64,000 nucleotides of DNA from Pseudomonas poae (GCA_028869255.1 CP110972.1:5494001-5558000); one strand, 5' to 3'. Counted from the stretch's first letter, positions 9,796 through 19,058 are shown. Numbers and translations: made by a program. The notes: generated by a model not told the origin, from the letters alone.

Positions 9796-12053
9796 GCCAG
9801 CCGCCGTTTTGCACGTGCACGCAGGGACAGGTAAATCAGGCAGGTCACGATCGCCAGGCCGAGGAAAGTGAACAGCAGCATCCAGCCCAGGTTCTGCGAC
9901 AGCTGCCACTGCACCTGCTTGAACAGCCCCAGCTTGCCGACGTAGTACTGCTGGTCAGCCACCAGCGAACTGACTTGTGTGCCCTGCACCACAGCGAGGC
10001 TGCCTTGAATGGTCTCTTTGTATTGGTCACCGCCGATCAACACCGCCGTCGCGGCCTGCAAGCCTTCAGGCTTGCTGCTGGAGATCAGCACCACGCTGCG
10101 CCCGGCCTTGAGCGGCGACTCGAAACCGGCAAACCAGGTGCTGGTGCTCAAGCCGCTGAAGCTGATCGCTGCGTTGGCAGCGTGCTTGTTGGCCTCGGCA
10201 TCGGGGCTGATCCAGGTGCTCACGTAGCGCGGCAGGTCAGACAATTTGAAGTGCTGTTGCGGCCCGTCGACATTGGCCGGCAGGTACTGCTGCCATTGCT
10301 TGAACAGCGGCTGGTCGGCGCCGGTGGCGATCACCAGCAGGTCTTTGTCGGCAACGCTCTGTACGTCTTTGGCCTGCACCACTTTGACGGCGGTGGCCGG
10401 GTAGCCGGTGGACTCGCCGAAGCGGCCGAGGATGGTGAGGTAAGCGCTCAGCTCATCGGTGCCAAAGGTATCCGGCAACACCACCGCCGACTCGGAAAGG
10501 TCTGCCAGGCGCGTGAACGGGAAGCCGGCATCGTTGAACACGCCCAGGTTAGGCATGGCAATGAAGTGCTGGTAGCCGGTGATGTCCAGGCTCGAATCCG
10601 GGTCGATGGTGCCGCGCATGTTATCGACAATAATGTCGCGGCATTCGCCTTCCTTGATGTAGTCGTACATGAAGCGCAGTTGCAGCTTGGACATCGGCGA
10701 CGCCGAGCTGATCGGCAGCAGCACCTTGGCTTCACGCGGCAGCGTGTTGTCTTTCTGCATCATGCTCAGCAGGGTTTTCCCGTCCGCCAGGCTGGTGATC
10801 GACGGCAGCGGCATGGACTTCATGAACTGGTCATCCAGGCCAACCAGCAGCGACGAATTAGTCGACACCTGTTGCGGTGTGTAGCGGTATTTGAGATTCA
10901 GCGGCACGCCTTCTTCACGCCAGTTGAACAGGTCGGGCGGCAGGCGGAAGTCGACGCTGATGGCGCCAGGGTTGTAGCCTGCGACACTGAGTTTTTTCAG
11001 GTCGACCAGTTCACCCAGGCGTACCGGGCGATCACTTGGCACCCAGTTCGGCGCGTCGTATGGACGGCGCGGGGCGAGGCTTTCGAGCTTGTCGATCACC
11101 ACGCTGCTGCCGGCCAGTACTGGATTACCCAGCGCAACGGCCGTGGCGGCGCGCTTGAGTTCGGCACCGTCGCGACCCGATACGATCAGCAGCTTGCCCT
11201 GCGGGTCGTTGGGGTTAGTGATCAGGTTGATCGTCGGCCCGCTGGCTTGCGCCACTTTTACGCCGTTGACGTCGACCGCGCTCGGGCTCAACACCAACAC
11301 GATGGCGTTGCCCTTGGCCGGGATCGTGCCGTAGGTGGCGGGGAACGTCGCACCCCGGTAGCTGGCCAACGCGCCAAACCAAGACGACAAGGTGGCCGCC
11401 GCTTCCAGCGTGGCGTTATCCGGGGCCGAGGCAAACACGAACGGCAGGTTGACCTGGCGCGCATCACGTTTGTCGAAGAACGGCAGCGGCAGTACCGACA
11501 AGTCGTCCTTCAACTGGATCTGCGACACCTGCAATTTCAGCTCGCTGCTGTTGCTGATTTTGGCCCACAGACTGCTGTGCAGCGGGTCTTCGCAGGACAT
11601 GGTGTAGTGACCAATGAACTGCACGCGCAGGCGGTTGAATTCGGTGATCAGGTGCGGCGGGATCTGCACCAGGGTCTGTTGCGCCGTGCCCGCGCCCTCT
11701 TTGGTCAGCGGGATGCTGGCCGCCACTTCATCGTTGACCAGCACGTTGATCTGCGACACGTCTGCCAGCAACGCCGGCGAGTAACTGTAGTTGAGCAGCA
11801 CTTGCGCGCCGGTCACTACCTGGTCGGCACGGATATCGAAGTTGACGCTGTCGGACGACTCCACGCCTTGCAGGTTCATGGTGTCGCGACGGCCCAATTG
11901 CTTGAGGGTCAAGCTGTAGCCGTCATTGGCGACCGGCGCGGCGGACGGTTTGTCGGCGGCCTGCAGCAGCGGGCTCAAGCCCAGCAGCGAGGCAATCAGC
12001 AACGTGAGTGCCGCACGCGAGTGGGCGCGCGCAAAAAAAGGTGTGGAAGTCAT
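9792..12053 (-). CDS. wssC: WssC, BcsB-type cellulose synthase subunit
   Basis: A 753-aa periplasmic protein with an N-terminal signal sequence (residues about 12-32) and a C-terminal membrane anchor (LGWMLLFTFLGLAIVTCLIYLSL). This is the layout of BcsB, which sits beside BcsA and guides the growing chain, with a tail helix needed for catalysis. Start and stop overlap wssB and wssD by 4 nt each, which suggests coupled translation and fixed stoichiometry. No internal break was seen. Confidence 0.95.
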   Translation of the reverse strand: MTSTPFFARAHSRAALTLLIASLLGLSPLLQAADKPSAAPVANDGYSLTLKQLGRRDTMNLQGVESSDSVNFDIRADQVVTGAQVLLNYSYSPALLADVSQINVLVNDEVAASIPLTKEGAGTAQQTLVQIPPHLITEFNRLRVQFIGHYTMSCEDPLHSSLWAKISNSSELKLQVSQIQLKDDLSVLPLPFFDKRDARQVNLPFVFASAPDNATLEAAATLSSWFGALASYRGATFPATYGTIPAKGNAIVLVLSPSAVDVNGVKVAQASGPTINLITNPNDPQGKLLIVSGRDGAELKRAATAVALGNPVLAGSSVVIDKLESLAPRRPYDAPNWVPSDRPVRLGELVDLKKLSVAGYNPGAISVDFRLPPDLFNWREEGVPLNLKYRYTPQQVSTNSSLLVGLDDQFMKSMPLPSITSLADGKTLLSMMQKDNTLPREAKVLLPISSASPMSKLQLRFMYDYIKEGECRDIIVDNMRGTIDPDSSLDITGYQHFIAMPNLGVFNDAGFPFTRLADLSESAVVLPDTFGTDELSAYLTILGRFGESTGYPATAVKVVQAKDVQSVADKDLLVIATGADQPLFKQWQQYLPANVDGPQQHFKLSDLPRYVSTWISPDAEANKHAANAAISFSGLSTSTWFAGFESPLKAGRSVVLISSSKPEGLQAATAVLIGGDQYKETIQGSLAVVQGTQVSSLVADQQYYVGKLGLFKQVQWQLSQNLGWMLLFTFLGLAIVTCLIYLSLRARAKRRLA

Positions 12054-14269
12054 GGCTTGTCCATCAACGTGTCGAGCGGTTGTGAGGGAGTGCGGCGCAA
12101 GGCCATTCGCAATTCATGCAGTGTGGCGCGGCATAGGGTGAACAAGCCGCCAATGCCAATGCCACCGACTTCACGCAGGGCCGCCAGCGGCGTGTCGGGC
12201 TGGCCGGCCCCCCAACTGGCGGCCCAGGTGTCGGCTCGGGAAAAGGTCAGGCGCACCAGCTCGCTTTGTTCGCGCAGCGACAGCGATTCAAACTGCGCGC
12301 CGATCTGCGAGCCCTTGCTGAACGCAACCCGCGCCTGGAACAGACTGTCCTGGCCGTTACGCGACAGCACCAACTGGACCCGTTCGCCTTGGCGGATGGA
12401 GTGCCCTTCATCCAGAATCAGGCCAAAGCCGTTCTGCGAGAAATCCTGGGTGATACCGGCGAGTACCTGGCCGTCGGCGCAGATCACGCTGACCGGCAGT
12501 TTCGCACTCACTCGCGGCTCGGAACGCACCTGGCGCGTCTCGGACGCCACGGCCACGGCTGCGCTGGTGATGATCAGGTTATAAAGGGTCCAGGTGAGGT
12601 TGATCGCCACCGTCACAGCGGTGGACGCATCGCCCCAGATCAACTGGTGCACGCCGAAACCGATACCGACCAGGTTCACCAGCAACAACACCAGATACGG
12701 GCGCGCCAGCTTCCAGTCGAAGAACTGCTTGTCGATGATGCCGCCCTTGTCGGTGACGTTGAAACCACCGGCCTTAGGATTGATCAGCGCCACCAGCACC
12801 GGCGGCAGGATGTACCAGGCCAGTACCGTCTCGTACACCTCGTTCCAGAACGAGTGCCGGAAGCGCCCCTGGATCCGCGAGTTGGTCAGGCTGGAATGCA
12901 CCAGGTGCGGCAGCACGTAGGCAACGATCATCAGCGCCGACGCATGGAAAATCTCTGCGCCGAACACCAGGTAAGCCAGCGGCGCGGTGAGGAACACCAG
13001 GCGCGGCAAACCATAAAAGAAGTGCAACATGGCGTTGGCGTAGCAGATGCGCTGGCCCCACTTCAGCCCCTTGCCCAGCAGCGGGTTGTCGGTGCGGAAA
13101 ATCTGCGCCATGCCGCGCGCCCAGCGAATGCGCTGGTTGATGTGGCGCGACAGGCTTTCCGTGGCCAGGCCGGCGGCTTGCGGGATAGCCAGGTAAGCGG
13201 TGTTGTAACCCAGGCGGTTGAGCTTGAGCGCGGTATGGGCGTCCTCTGTGACGGTCTCGACAGCCACGCCGCCGATTTCCAGCAGCGGCTTACGGCGAAT
13301 CACCGCACACGAGCCGCAGAAGAACGTAGCGTTCCACAAGTCGTTGCCGTCTTGCACCAGGCCGTAGAACAGTTCGCCCTCGTTGGGCACGGCGCGGAAG
13401 GTGTCGAGGTTCTTCTCGAACGGGTCCGGCGAGAAGAAGAAGTGCGGCGTTTGCAGCATCGCCAGCTTCTGGTCCTTGAGGAACCAGCCCAGGCTCACCT
13501 GCAAGAAAGAGCGCGTCGGCACGTGGTCGGCATCGAACAGCGCGACGTATTCGCCGTCGGTGACCTTCAACGCTTCGTTGAGGTTACCGGCCTTGGCGTG
13601 GAAATTATTGTCACGGCGAATGTAGTTCACGCCGATCTTGCGACAGAAGTCGCGGAAATCGTCACGGCGGCCGTCGTCGAGTACGTGCACGCGCAGCTTG
13701 TCCTTGGGCCAGTCCATCGCCTGGGCGGCGAAGATGGTCAGCTTCACGATGCTCAGCGCTTCGTTATAGGTGGGGATGAACACGTCCACCGTCGGCCATT
13801 CTTCCGGCTCAGTCTTGAGCCATACCGGCGTGCGACGCAGCGGCCAGGCGGTTTGCACGTAGCCGAAGATCAGCACGACCAGGGCATAGAACTCGGCGGC
13901 GACCAAGCCATAGCCGAAGAACATGTCGACCCAGGTTTCAAAACCCAGGGTGGAGGTGAGCCGCCAGAACATGTAGCGCAACGACGCCACCAGCGACAGC
14001 ACCACCAGCGCAAGGATCGCCAGGCGCCCGGGGATCTTGCGCAGCACCAGCACCGCCGCGAAGCAGATGGCGGCAAACAGGCATTGGGTGAAGAGGTCCA
14101 GCGGCGCGCAGATAATGGCCAGCAGCAGCAAGCCACCGAGCAAACAACTGCCCACCACCAGCAGCGTGCGCAGCACCGACGGCCAGCGATTGAAGCGCGC
14201 GATGGCGCCATTTAGGCGCTGTTCAGCGCGCCCTTCGACGAAGGGCGTGGAGGACGTATTGTCGGTCAT
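12050..14269 (-). CDS. wssB: WssB, BcsA-type cellulose synthase with PilZ domain
   Basis: A 739-aa inner-membrane glycosyltransferase of family 2 that polymerises UDP-glucose into beta-1,4-glucan. All catalytic motifs are seen in order: VDVFIPTYNE, HVLDDGRRDDF, ALFDADHVP (DxD), TEDAHTAL and QRIRWARG (QxxRW). The C-terminal PilZ domain has RSEPR (RxxxR) and DFSQNG (DxSxxG), the complete cyclic-di-GMP binding pair, so the enzyme should be activated by c-di-GMP. The start at 14269 overlaps the wssA stop (ATGA); a longer frame starting inside wssA was rejected. Confidence 0.97.
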   Translation of the reverse strand: MTDNTSSTPFVEGRAEQRLNGAIARFNRWPSVLRTLLVVGSCLLGGLLLLAIICAPLDLFTQCLFAAICFAAVLVLRKIPGRLAILALVVLSLVASLRYMFWRLTSTLGFETWVDMFFGYGLVAAEFYALVVLIFGYVQTAWPLRRTPVWLKTEPEEWPTVDVFIPTYNEALSIVKLTIFAAQAMDWPKDKLRVHVLDDGRRDDFRDFCRKIGVNYIRRDNNFHAKAGNLNEALKVTDGEYVALFDADHVPTRSFLQVSLGWFLKDQKLAMLQTPHFFFSPDPFEKNLDTFRAVPNEGELFYGLVQDGNDLWNATFFCGSCAVIRRKPLLEIGGVAVETVTEDAHTALKLNRLGYNTAYLAIPQAAGLATESLSRHINQRIRWARGMAQIFRTDNPLLGKGLKWGQRICYANAMLHFFYGLPRLVFLTAPLAYLVFGAEIFHASALMIVAYVLPHLVHSSLTNSRIQGRFRHSFWNEVYETVLAWYILPPVLVALINPKAGGFNVTDKGGIIDKQFFDWKLARPYLVLLLVNLVGIGFGVHQLIWGDASTAVTVAINLTWTLYNLIITSAAVAVASETRQVRSEPRVSAKLPVSVICADGQVLAGITQDFSQNGFGLILDEGHSIRQGERVQLVLSRNGQDSLFQARVAFSKGSQIGAQFESLSLREQSELVRLTFSRADTWAASWGAGQPDTPLAALREVGGIGIGGLFTLCRATLHELRMALRRTPSQPLDTLMDKP

Positions 14270-15312
14270 GGAAGTTCCGAGTCGATGCGTTCGAGCAAGG
14301 CGCGGCACAAGGCGTGGACGTCCTGGCTGCCGATACTGTTGACGGTAGGGTCAAGGGGATCACGCCCGTAGGCCTGGGCTTCGCTGAAGGCCGGGTCGCG
14401 GTGCACCCTGCCCAGCAGGGCGCCACCGAGGCGCGTCTTGAACACTTCGGCCATGTCGAGGCTGAAACGGTGCGCGGCGTCCAGCTGGTTGATCACATAG
14501 AAGCGTTGTGGCGGTTTTTTGCCCTGCAGATACGGGGCAAGCAGGCTGTCCATCTGGTCCAGGGTGCTGAACGAAGCCACATCCGACTGCACCACCACCA
14601 GCACCGCGTCGGCGACCGACATGGCTTGGCTGAGGTACACGGTGTTGCCGGCCGGGACGTCGATGATCACGGTGTCCTGGCCGTTCAATTTAAGGCTGGC
14701 CAACCGTTTGCTCAGCCACTCGGCCTCTTCGCCCAGCCAGCGATTCAGACTCTGCTGCTGCGCGTGGTCGGTGCTACCGAACGCAACCACGCGGCAACCG
14801 GCAAAACCGCGCTCCGGCAAGGCTTCCCACCCCTCATTAAGCAGGCTGGTGGCCCCGAGGCCCGGCATATTCAGGCCCAGGCACAGGTGATGGCGCAGGG
14901 CGTTTTGCGGGTCCAGGTCAAGGGCGAGTGCCGGGCGACCCTGTCGCTGCAAGCCACTGGCAATCGCGGCGGCCAGGGTGCTACGGCCGACGCCGCCTTT
15001 GACCGAGACCACCACCACGACTTTAGGGCTCGATTGCTCCGAGTACATGACACCGTCACGCCCTTCCACCACTTCGGGCGGCTGCAGGTGGTCGGCTTCG
15101 CCGTGGTTCAGCTCTTCCAGCAAACGCAGCAGCGGCGCCGATGGGGCCTCATCCATCACAGACGGACGAGCAACGACCACCGGGCTTTCCAGCACCTCTA
15201 CTTCGTCTTCGATGTCTTCGATGAACTCATAAACAAAGTCGATTTCGCGATAGCCGTTCGGGTTGGCACCCAGCTTGTTGAATAGTTTTGAAATGTCATC
15301 TGCTCGACTCAC
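14266..15312 (-). CDS. wssA: WssA, MinD-like protein with BcsP/BcsR-like N-terminus
   Basis: A 348-aa first gene of the cellulose operon. The N-terminus SRADDISKLFNKLGANPNG followed by YREI resembles the short BcsP/BcsR (DUF2629-type) cellulose accessory peptides. An acidic linker and a MinD/ParA-like domain follow, with Walker A SVKGGVGRSTL at about residue 101, DLDPQNALR and VIIDVPAG. The P-loop lysine is Arg, which is unusual. The start is a GTG at 15312 with GGGGAGGGG shortly upstream. By family knowledge it helps localise or activate the synthase. A promoter element and a leader terminator lie upstream. Confidence 0.93.
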   Translation of the reverse strand: MSRADDISKLFNKLGANPNGYREIDFVYEFIEDIEDEVEVLESPVVVARPSVMDEAPSAPLLRLLEELNHGEADHLQPPEVVEGRDGVMYSEQSSPKVVVVVSVKGGVGRSTLAAAIASGLQRQGRPALALDLDPQNALRHHLCLGLNMPGLGATSLLNEGWEALPERGFAGCRVVAFGSTDHAQQQSLNRWLGEEAEWLSKRLASLKLNGQDTVIIDVPAGNTVYLSQAMSVADAVLVVVQSDVASFSTLDQMDSLLAPYLQGKKPPQRFYVINQLDAAHRFSLDMAEVFKTRLGGALLGRVHRDPAFSEAQAYGRDPLDPTVNSIGSQDVHALCRALLERIDSELP

Positions 15313-15355
15313 TCACTGCCCCTCCCCACCTGATTTGCGCTTTAAAGGCGATAAA

Positions 15356-15378
15356 AAGGTCAGCAATAAGCTGACCTT
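15356..15378 (-). terminator. Rho-independent terminator in the wssA leader
   Basis: A 9-bp perfect stem (AAGGTCAGC and GCTGACCTT) with a 5-nt loop. On the wss-coding strand it is followed by TTTTTAT. It lies 43 nt before the wssA GTG and about 25 nt after the predicted transcription start, so it would act as an attenuator. On the other strand GTATTTTT follows, so termination could occur in both directions, but no plus-strand gene ends here. Confidence 0.65.
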
Positions 15379-15406
15379 GTATTTTTCTAGTTATGTGTTG
15401 GCTGGG

Positions 15407-15446
15407 GCATTCTGTGATATCACAATGATGGTGTCAGTATTTTGAT
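15407..15446 (-). promoter_or_regulatory. wssA promoter element
   Basis: On the minus strand: ATCAAAATACTGACAC, 13 nt, TCACAGAATGC. CTGACA (-35-like) and CAGAAT (-10-like) are 17 nt apart. The same element stands before wssJ. A 12-bp palindrome TGTGATATCACA (15413-15424) lies in the spacer and is not shared with the wssJ copy. Confidence 0.65.
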
Positions 15447-16249
15447 GATTTAAGCCGCAATCTATCCGACGAACGGCAATGCGCCATTTTTATGACTATT
15501 TATTGGCGAAAAACGCATTCTCTGTAAGAACATACACTTGCATCAATTTGCCTAAAGTTTTGTTGGCCGACCGGTCAAAACCGGCACAAAACTGACACAC
15601 TCACCAACAAATATTCGATTGCACCGAACTGTCTCGGAAATTTGCCTACACGATTTTGCGATTAAACTTACAGTTCATATCGCGCGACAGAATACGCAAA
15701 CCCTCGCTGGATTCAAGGCCAAACCCGCCCGACGGTCGCCTGCAAAGCCACGGCCGGTGGATCGCTGGGTATACAGGCGCGGCATCTATAAAGAACGAAG
15801 CAAAACCCGAGCCGCCAGACACAAACCGAAGATACCGACCCTGGACCGGAGCACATTGATCGCCGTCAGCCTGGAAGATGGCCGGCCGGGCGATGGCGTG
15901 TTGAATGCGCAAAGGGGCATCAAGGCTTTTAAAGGACATCCCGCCCCCATGGCGAGGGAGCTTGCTCCCGTTGGAGTGCAAAGCGCTTCCAAAACGGCCA
16001 CCCCGGACTACAGAAGTACTGGCTTAACCGCGCAAGCCATTCCAGGCGCCGACCCTGGCGGGAGCGCTTGCTTTTGAGTTGGATGGATTCACGATTGCGT
16101 CCAGTAGGCGGCCCTGCAACCCAGGATAAATCCTACCCTCGCCAGCCCGAAAAAGTGACGCACGCGAGAAAAGCGTGGTGTCTGCAAAAATAGTCAGAAT
16201 TCAGGGGTTTACAGAAGCTTACCAATCGCTATAATCGTCGCCCTAACAC
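15447..16249. other. Intergenic region between the wss promoter and tRNA-Thr
   Basis: I see no convincing gene in these 800 nt. Weak open frames on both strands lack a start with a ribosome site and run through a REP-like palindrome. A small palindrome CCGGTCAAAACCGG lies at 15571-15584, and a REP-type stem (GGCGAGGGAGCTTGCTCCCG) near 15952. The length suggests upstream control sites for wss, but none could be assigned. Confidence 0.5.
15950..15973. repeat. REP-like palindrome
   Basis: A short Pseudomonas REP-type stem, GGGAGCTTGCTCCC, flanked by GGCGA. It is a single copy, unlike the paired REPINs further along. Confidence 0.5.
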
Positions 16250-16325
<76 letters not shown>

Positions 16326-16368
16326 TACAAGGTTCCAGAGAAGGCTTTCAAAATCTCTAGAACCCCCG

Positions 16369-16395
16369 AAAAACCCGCCTTCTGGCGGGTTTTTT
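16369..16395 (+). terminator. Terminator after tRNA-Thr
   Basis: AAAACCCGCC, loop TTCT, GGCGGGTTTT, then more T. As it lies inside the island it would replace the terminator that followed the tRNA before integration. Confidence 0.8.
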
Positions 16396-16497
16396 CGTTT
16401 TGGCGTTCCATCGGTTTCCGTCAGAAACTGGTGGATTCCAACCGTTTTAAGGGTAGAGTTTGGGATACAGGTCACTTCGATAAAAGGGAGTACCCTT

Positions 16498-17832
16498 ATG
16501 TCGCGCACCACTGCTCCACTCTCTGATTCGGCTTGCCGCTCAGCCAAGCCCACCGACCGCGCCTACAAGCTTTTCGACGGCGACGGCCTCTACCTCCTAG
16601 TCCAACCCAATGGCCGCAAAGGCTGGCGGCTCCGTTACGTCAAACCTGACGGACGGGAAGGACTGACCTCGTTCGGCAACTACCCCGTCATTGGCCTCGC
16701 CGATGCGCGCCGCAAGCGCTTGGAGATCAAGCGAATGCTGGCGGATGGCATTGATCCCATAGAGACCAAGCACCAAGCCAAGGCGGAAGCCGTGATCAAA
16801 GGCAGAACCTTTGAAAGCGTTGCGCTGGACTGGCACACAGAAATGTCGGCCAAGTGGGCACCAGGCCATTCCAAGACAGTGATGAGCCGCCTAAAAACCC
16901 ACGTATTCCCGCTGATCGGCGCACGCGCCATTGTTGATCTCGACACCCATGACCTTATGCAGCCCTTGGAAGCGATCAAGAAGCGCGGAACGATAGACGT
17001 TGCTTTAAGGGTACAAAACTACCTGCAGAGCATCATGCGCGAGGCAAAGCGACTCCGGCTTATCACCGCAAACCCTGCTTACGACCTCGAAGGCTTGATC
17101 AAAGCCCCGCGGGTGGTACATCGCCCCGCTCTACCCTTATCGCGACTGCCGGAACTGCAAGAGCGGATCGACACCTATAAAGGCCGGGCACTTACCCGTC
17201 TGACGGTGATGCTGTCGCTCCATGTGTTTGTACGGTCCAGCGAGCTGCGCTTCGCCCGATGGAGCGAGTTCGACCTTAAGCGCGGCGTCTGGGAAATCCC
17301 GGACACTCGACCCGCGTTGGAGGGAGTAGCCTTTTCCACAAGGGGTACGAAGATGGCAGGGGATATCCATTTAGTACCCTTATCGCCGCAAGCAGTGGCC
17401 TTGCTTGAACAGATCCACGCACTCACCGGTAAATTCGACCTGGTGTTTGCAGGCGATGCCAAGCCCTGGAAACCCATGTCTGAAAACACCGTGAACAACG
17501 CGCTACGGACGATGGGATACGACACCAAAACCGATATCTGCGGACATGGGTTTCGTTCGATGGCCTGCAGCGCACTGATCGAGTCAGGATTGTGGTCCGA
17601 GACAGCCATTGAACGGCAGATGAGCCACAAGGAACGCAACAATGTCCGCGCCGCTTACATCCACAAGGCCGAATTCATTGAGGAACGCAGGCTGATCATG
17701 AACTGGTGGAGTCGGTACCTGGAGGCCAACCGACAGGAGCATGTCACTCCACACGAATTCGCCAACCAGATTGGAGATAACGTTACTCGCATAAAGGCGA
17801 AGCCTGGCATTGGCGCAGAGAGGAGGAGTTGA
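16498..17832 (+). CDS. P4-type tyrosine integrase of the island
   Basis: A 444-aa site-specific recombinase of the P4/CP4-57 class. It has an N-terminal arm-binding domain (DUF4102 type, with AYKLFDGDGLYLLVQPNGRK), a core-binding domain around residues 100-190, and a C-terminal catalytic domain. Catalytic residues seen: Arg in VFVRSSELRFARW, the HGFRSMA box (HxxR) and Tyr in RAAYIHKAEF. It would insert and excise the element at tRNA-Thr. The ATG at 16498 has GGGAG just upstream. It looks full length, so the island may still be mobile if attR is tolerated. Confidence 0.95.
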   Translation: MSRTTAPLSDSACRSAKPTDRAYKLFDGDGLYLLVQPNGRKGWRLRYVKPDGREGLTSFGNYPVIGLADARRKRLEIKRMLADGIDPIETKHQAKAEAVIKGRTFESVALDWHTEMSAKWAPGHSKTVMSRLKTHVFPLIGARAIVDLDTHDLMQPLEAIKKRGTIDVALRVQNYLQSIMREAKRLRLITANPAYDLEGLIKAPRVVHRPALPLSRLPELQERIDTYKGRALTRLTVMLSLHVFVRSSELRFARWSEFDLKRGVWEIPDTRPALEGVAFSTRGTKMAGDIHLVPLSPQAVALLEQIHALTGKFDLVFAGDAKPWKPMSENTVNNALRTMGYDTKTDICGHGFRSMACSALIESGLWSETAIERQMSHKERNNVRAAYIHKAEFIEERRLIMNWWSRYLEANRQEHVTPHEFANQIGDNVTRIKAKPGIGAERRS

Positions 17833-17833
17833 T

Positions 17834-18163
17834 ATGGATATCTCAACCGCACAAAGCATCAAGCTCGCCATTGTGTCGGCAACCGGACTGTCAAAAGACG
17901 CGCTGCATATCTATTTGGGCATGGCGGTCTATTTGACGTTGATCGTTGGCACCCGACGATTCAGGCCATACCTTGGCTGGCTGGTTGTTTTCATCATTGC
18001 GTGTGCAGGCGAGTGGGTAGATCGGCGAGACGATATTGGAAGCTTCGGGTACTGGCGCTGGCAGGCAAGCGCTCACGACGTTCTCAACACGTTATTTTGG
18101 CCGACGGTGCTAACACTACTTTGGCTTTTAAAGTGCCGCAGTAAAGTAAGCGTACATCCGTAA
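17834..18163 (+). CDS. Small membrane protein next to the integrase
   Basis: A 109-aa protein starting 1 nt after the integrase stop, with a strong AGGAGG site. Two or three membrane segments are visible (LGMAVYLTLIV, YLGWLVVFIIACAG, TLFWPTVLTLLWLL). The spacing of GEWVD and HDVLNT between the helices faintly recalls VanZ-like proteins, but this is not enough for a function. It is co-transcribed with the integrase and probably belongs to the island. Confidence 0.7.
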   Translation: MDISTAQSIKLAIVSATGLSKDALHIYLGMAVYLTLIVGTRRFRPYLGWLVVFIIACAGEWVDRRDDIGSFGYWRWQASAHDVLNTLFWPTVLTLLWLLKCRSKVSVHP

Positions 18164-18190
18164 GGCTCTCGCAATCTGCTCTGCCACGCG

Positions 18191-18235
18191 GGTCCATCCA
18201 AACAGGGCTGCAAAGCCGCCCTGTTTGGATGGACC
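18191..18235. other. Perfect 18-bp inverted repeat after the integrase operon
   Basis: GGTCCATCCAAACAGGGC and its exact complement enclose a 9-nt loop. It is placed like a terminator 28 nt after the small membrane gene, but no T-run follows. Confidence 0.75.
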
Positions 18236-19058
18236 TCACTTAAAAATCTAAAGCCCACGCAACTGTCTGTGGAAAACCACGGATTTCCACCGGTGGATAA
18301 TTTCATCCACAGCCGCAGAACTCCCGAAAATTGGGGCCTTGACCCAAATTATCCACAGGCGTAGAAAAGATCGAGCAAAGCGCTGTCGTCGACAGCAACC
18401 CAGGTAGCCAGAACCTTCAAGGCTACGCCACACGGTGGTGGTTCTCCCAAAGTGCGATTAGCGTCCGGTGGCTCGCACAGTCACAGCGATGTGATGGATG
18501 CCTACTTCTATCAGAGTGCCCACTGCGGCAACTCACCCCTTTCATAGCTGCCCTGCAGCAACCTATCCGCTTGGCCATTTCCTTGCGCCAACCTGCGCCC
18601 GTCTCTTTCTCCCGGAAAGAGACGGGCGCTCCTACCGCTGCTGCAGCCCAACTCGTACAAGGCTTTGCGGCATTCCCCCTCGTGACAATCGGCGTGACAA
18701 ACACCGAAGTCACCAGCAACAGCGATGCAGATGATGGTGTCGCAGCCCAGGGAATGGACTGAACCTGACTGACAGTCAGGCATGCCCCGGTCATCACATC
18801 ACTGCCTTCACTCGACTCAGGATCTCGCGGCGTTGGTTTCGTCAGCCAGCACAGCCTCCACCCGCCCACTTCTTCGGAAGTGTTCAGGAGGCCAGATCAT
18901 GAGATGCCCACGCTCCCGGTCGTAAGGAGCCGCCAGTCCCGCGTTAATGGACAACCCTCACAGGTCGCAGGGGCCTTGATCCCTGATAACACTCAACATT
19001 CTTGGCGGGATGACGTGGGGAAAGTTTTAAAAGTTTTGGCTTCGAGAGGAGTTTGATC
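18236..19058. other. Non-coding stretch between the two recombinase genes
   Basis: About 820 nt without a convincing gene. A 148-aa frame on the minus strand (18423-18869) is Ser/Cys/Arg-rich and has no ribosome site, so I do not call it. CTGACTGACAGTCAGG at 18767-18782 holds an imperfect inverted repeat. Confidence 0.5.

Noticed and set aside
9552..12584. A 1010-aa open frame antisense to wssC and wssD
   Set aside because: It crosses several real genes on the other strand and has no protein-like features.
15387..15410. A seven-codon leader peptide (MPQPTHN) before the wss terminator
   Set aside because: Its ATG overlaps the predicted -10 box and would lie outside the transcript; it also lacks a ribosome site.
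15413..15424. TGTGATATCACA as a CRP/Vfr site before wssA
   Set aside because: The half sites match, but the spacer is 2 nt instead of 6, so it does not fit the known CRP site.
15619..16077. A 152-aa frame upstream of tRNA-Thr
   Set aside because: It has a TTG start, no ribosome site, and runs through a REP sequence; the protein text is not credible.
18423..18869. A 148-aa frame on the minus strand in the island
   Set aside because: Ser/Cys/Arg-rich low-quality text and no ribosome site; several overlapping frames compete.
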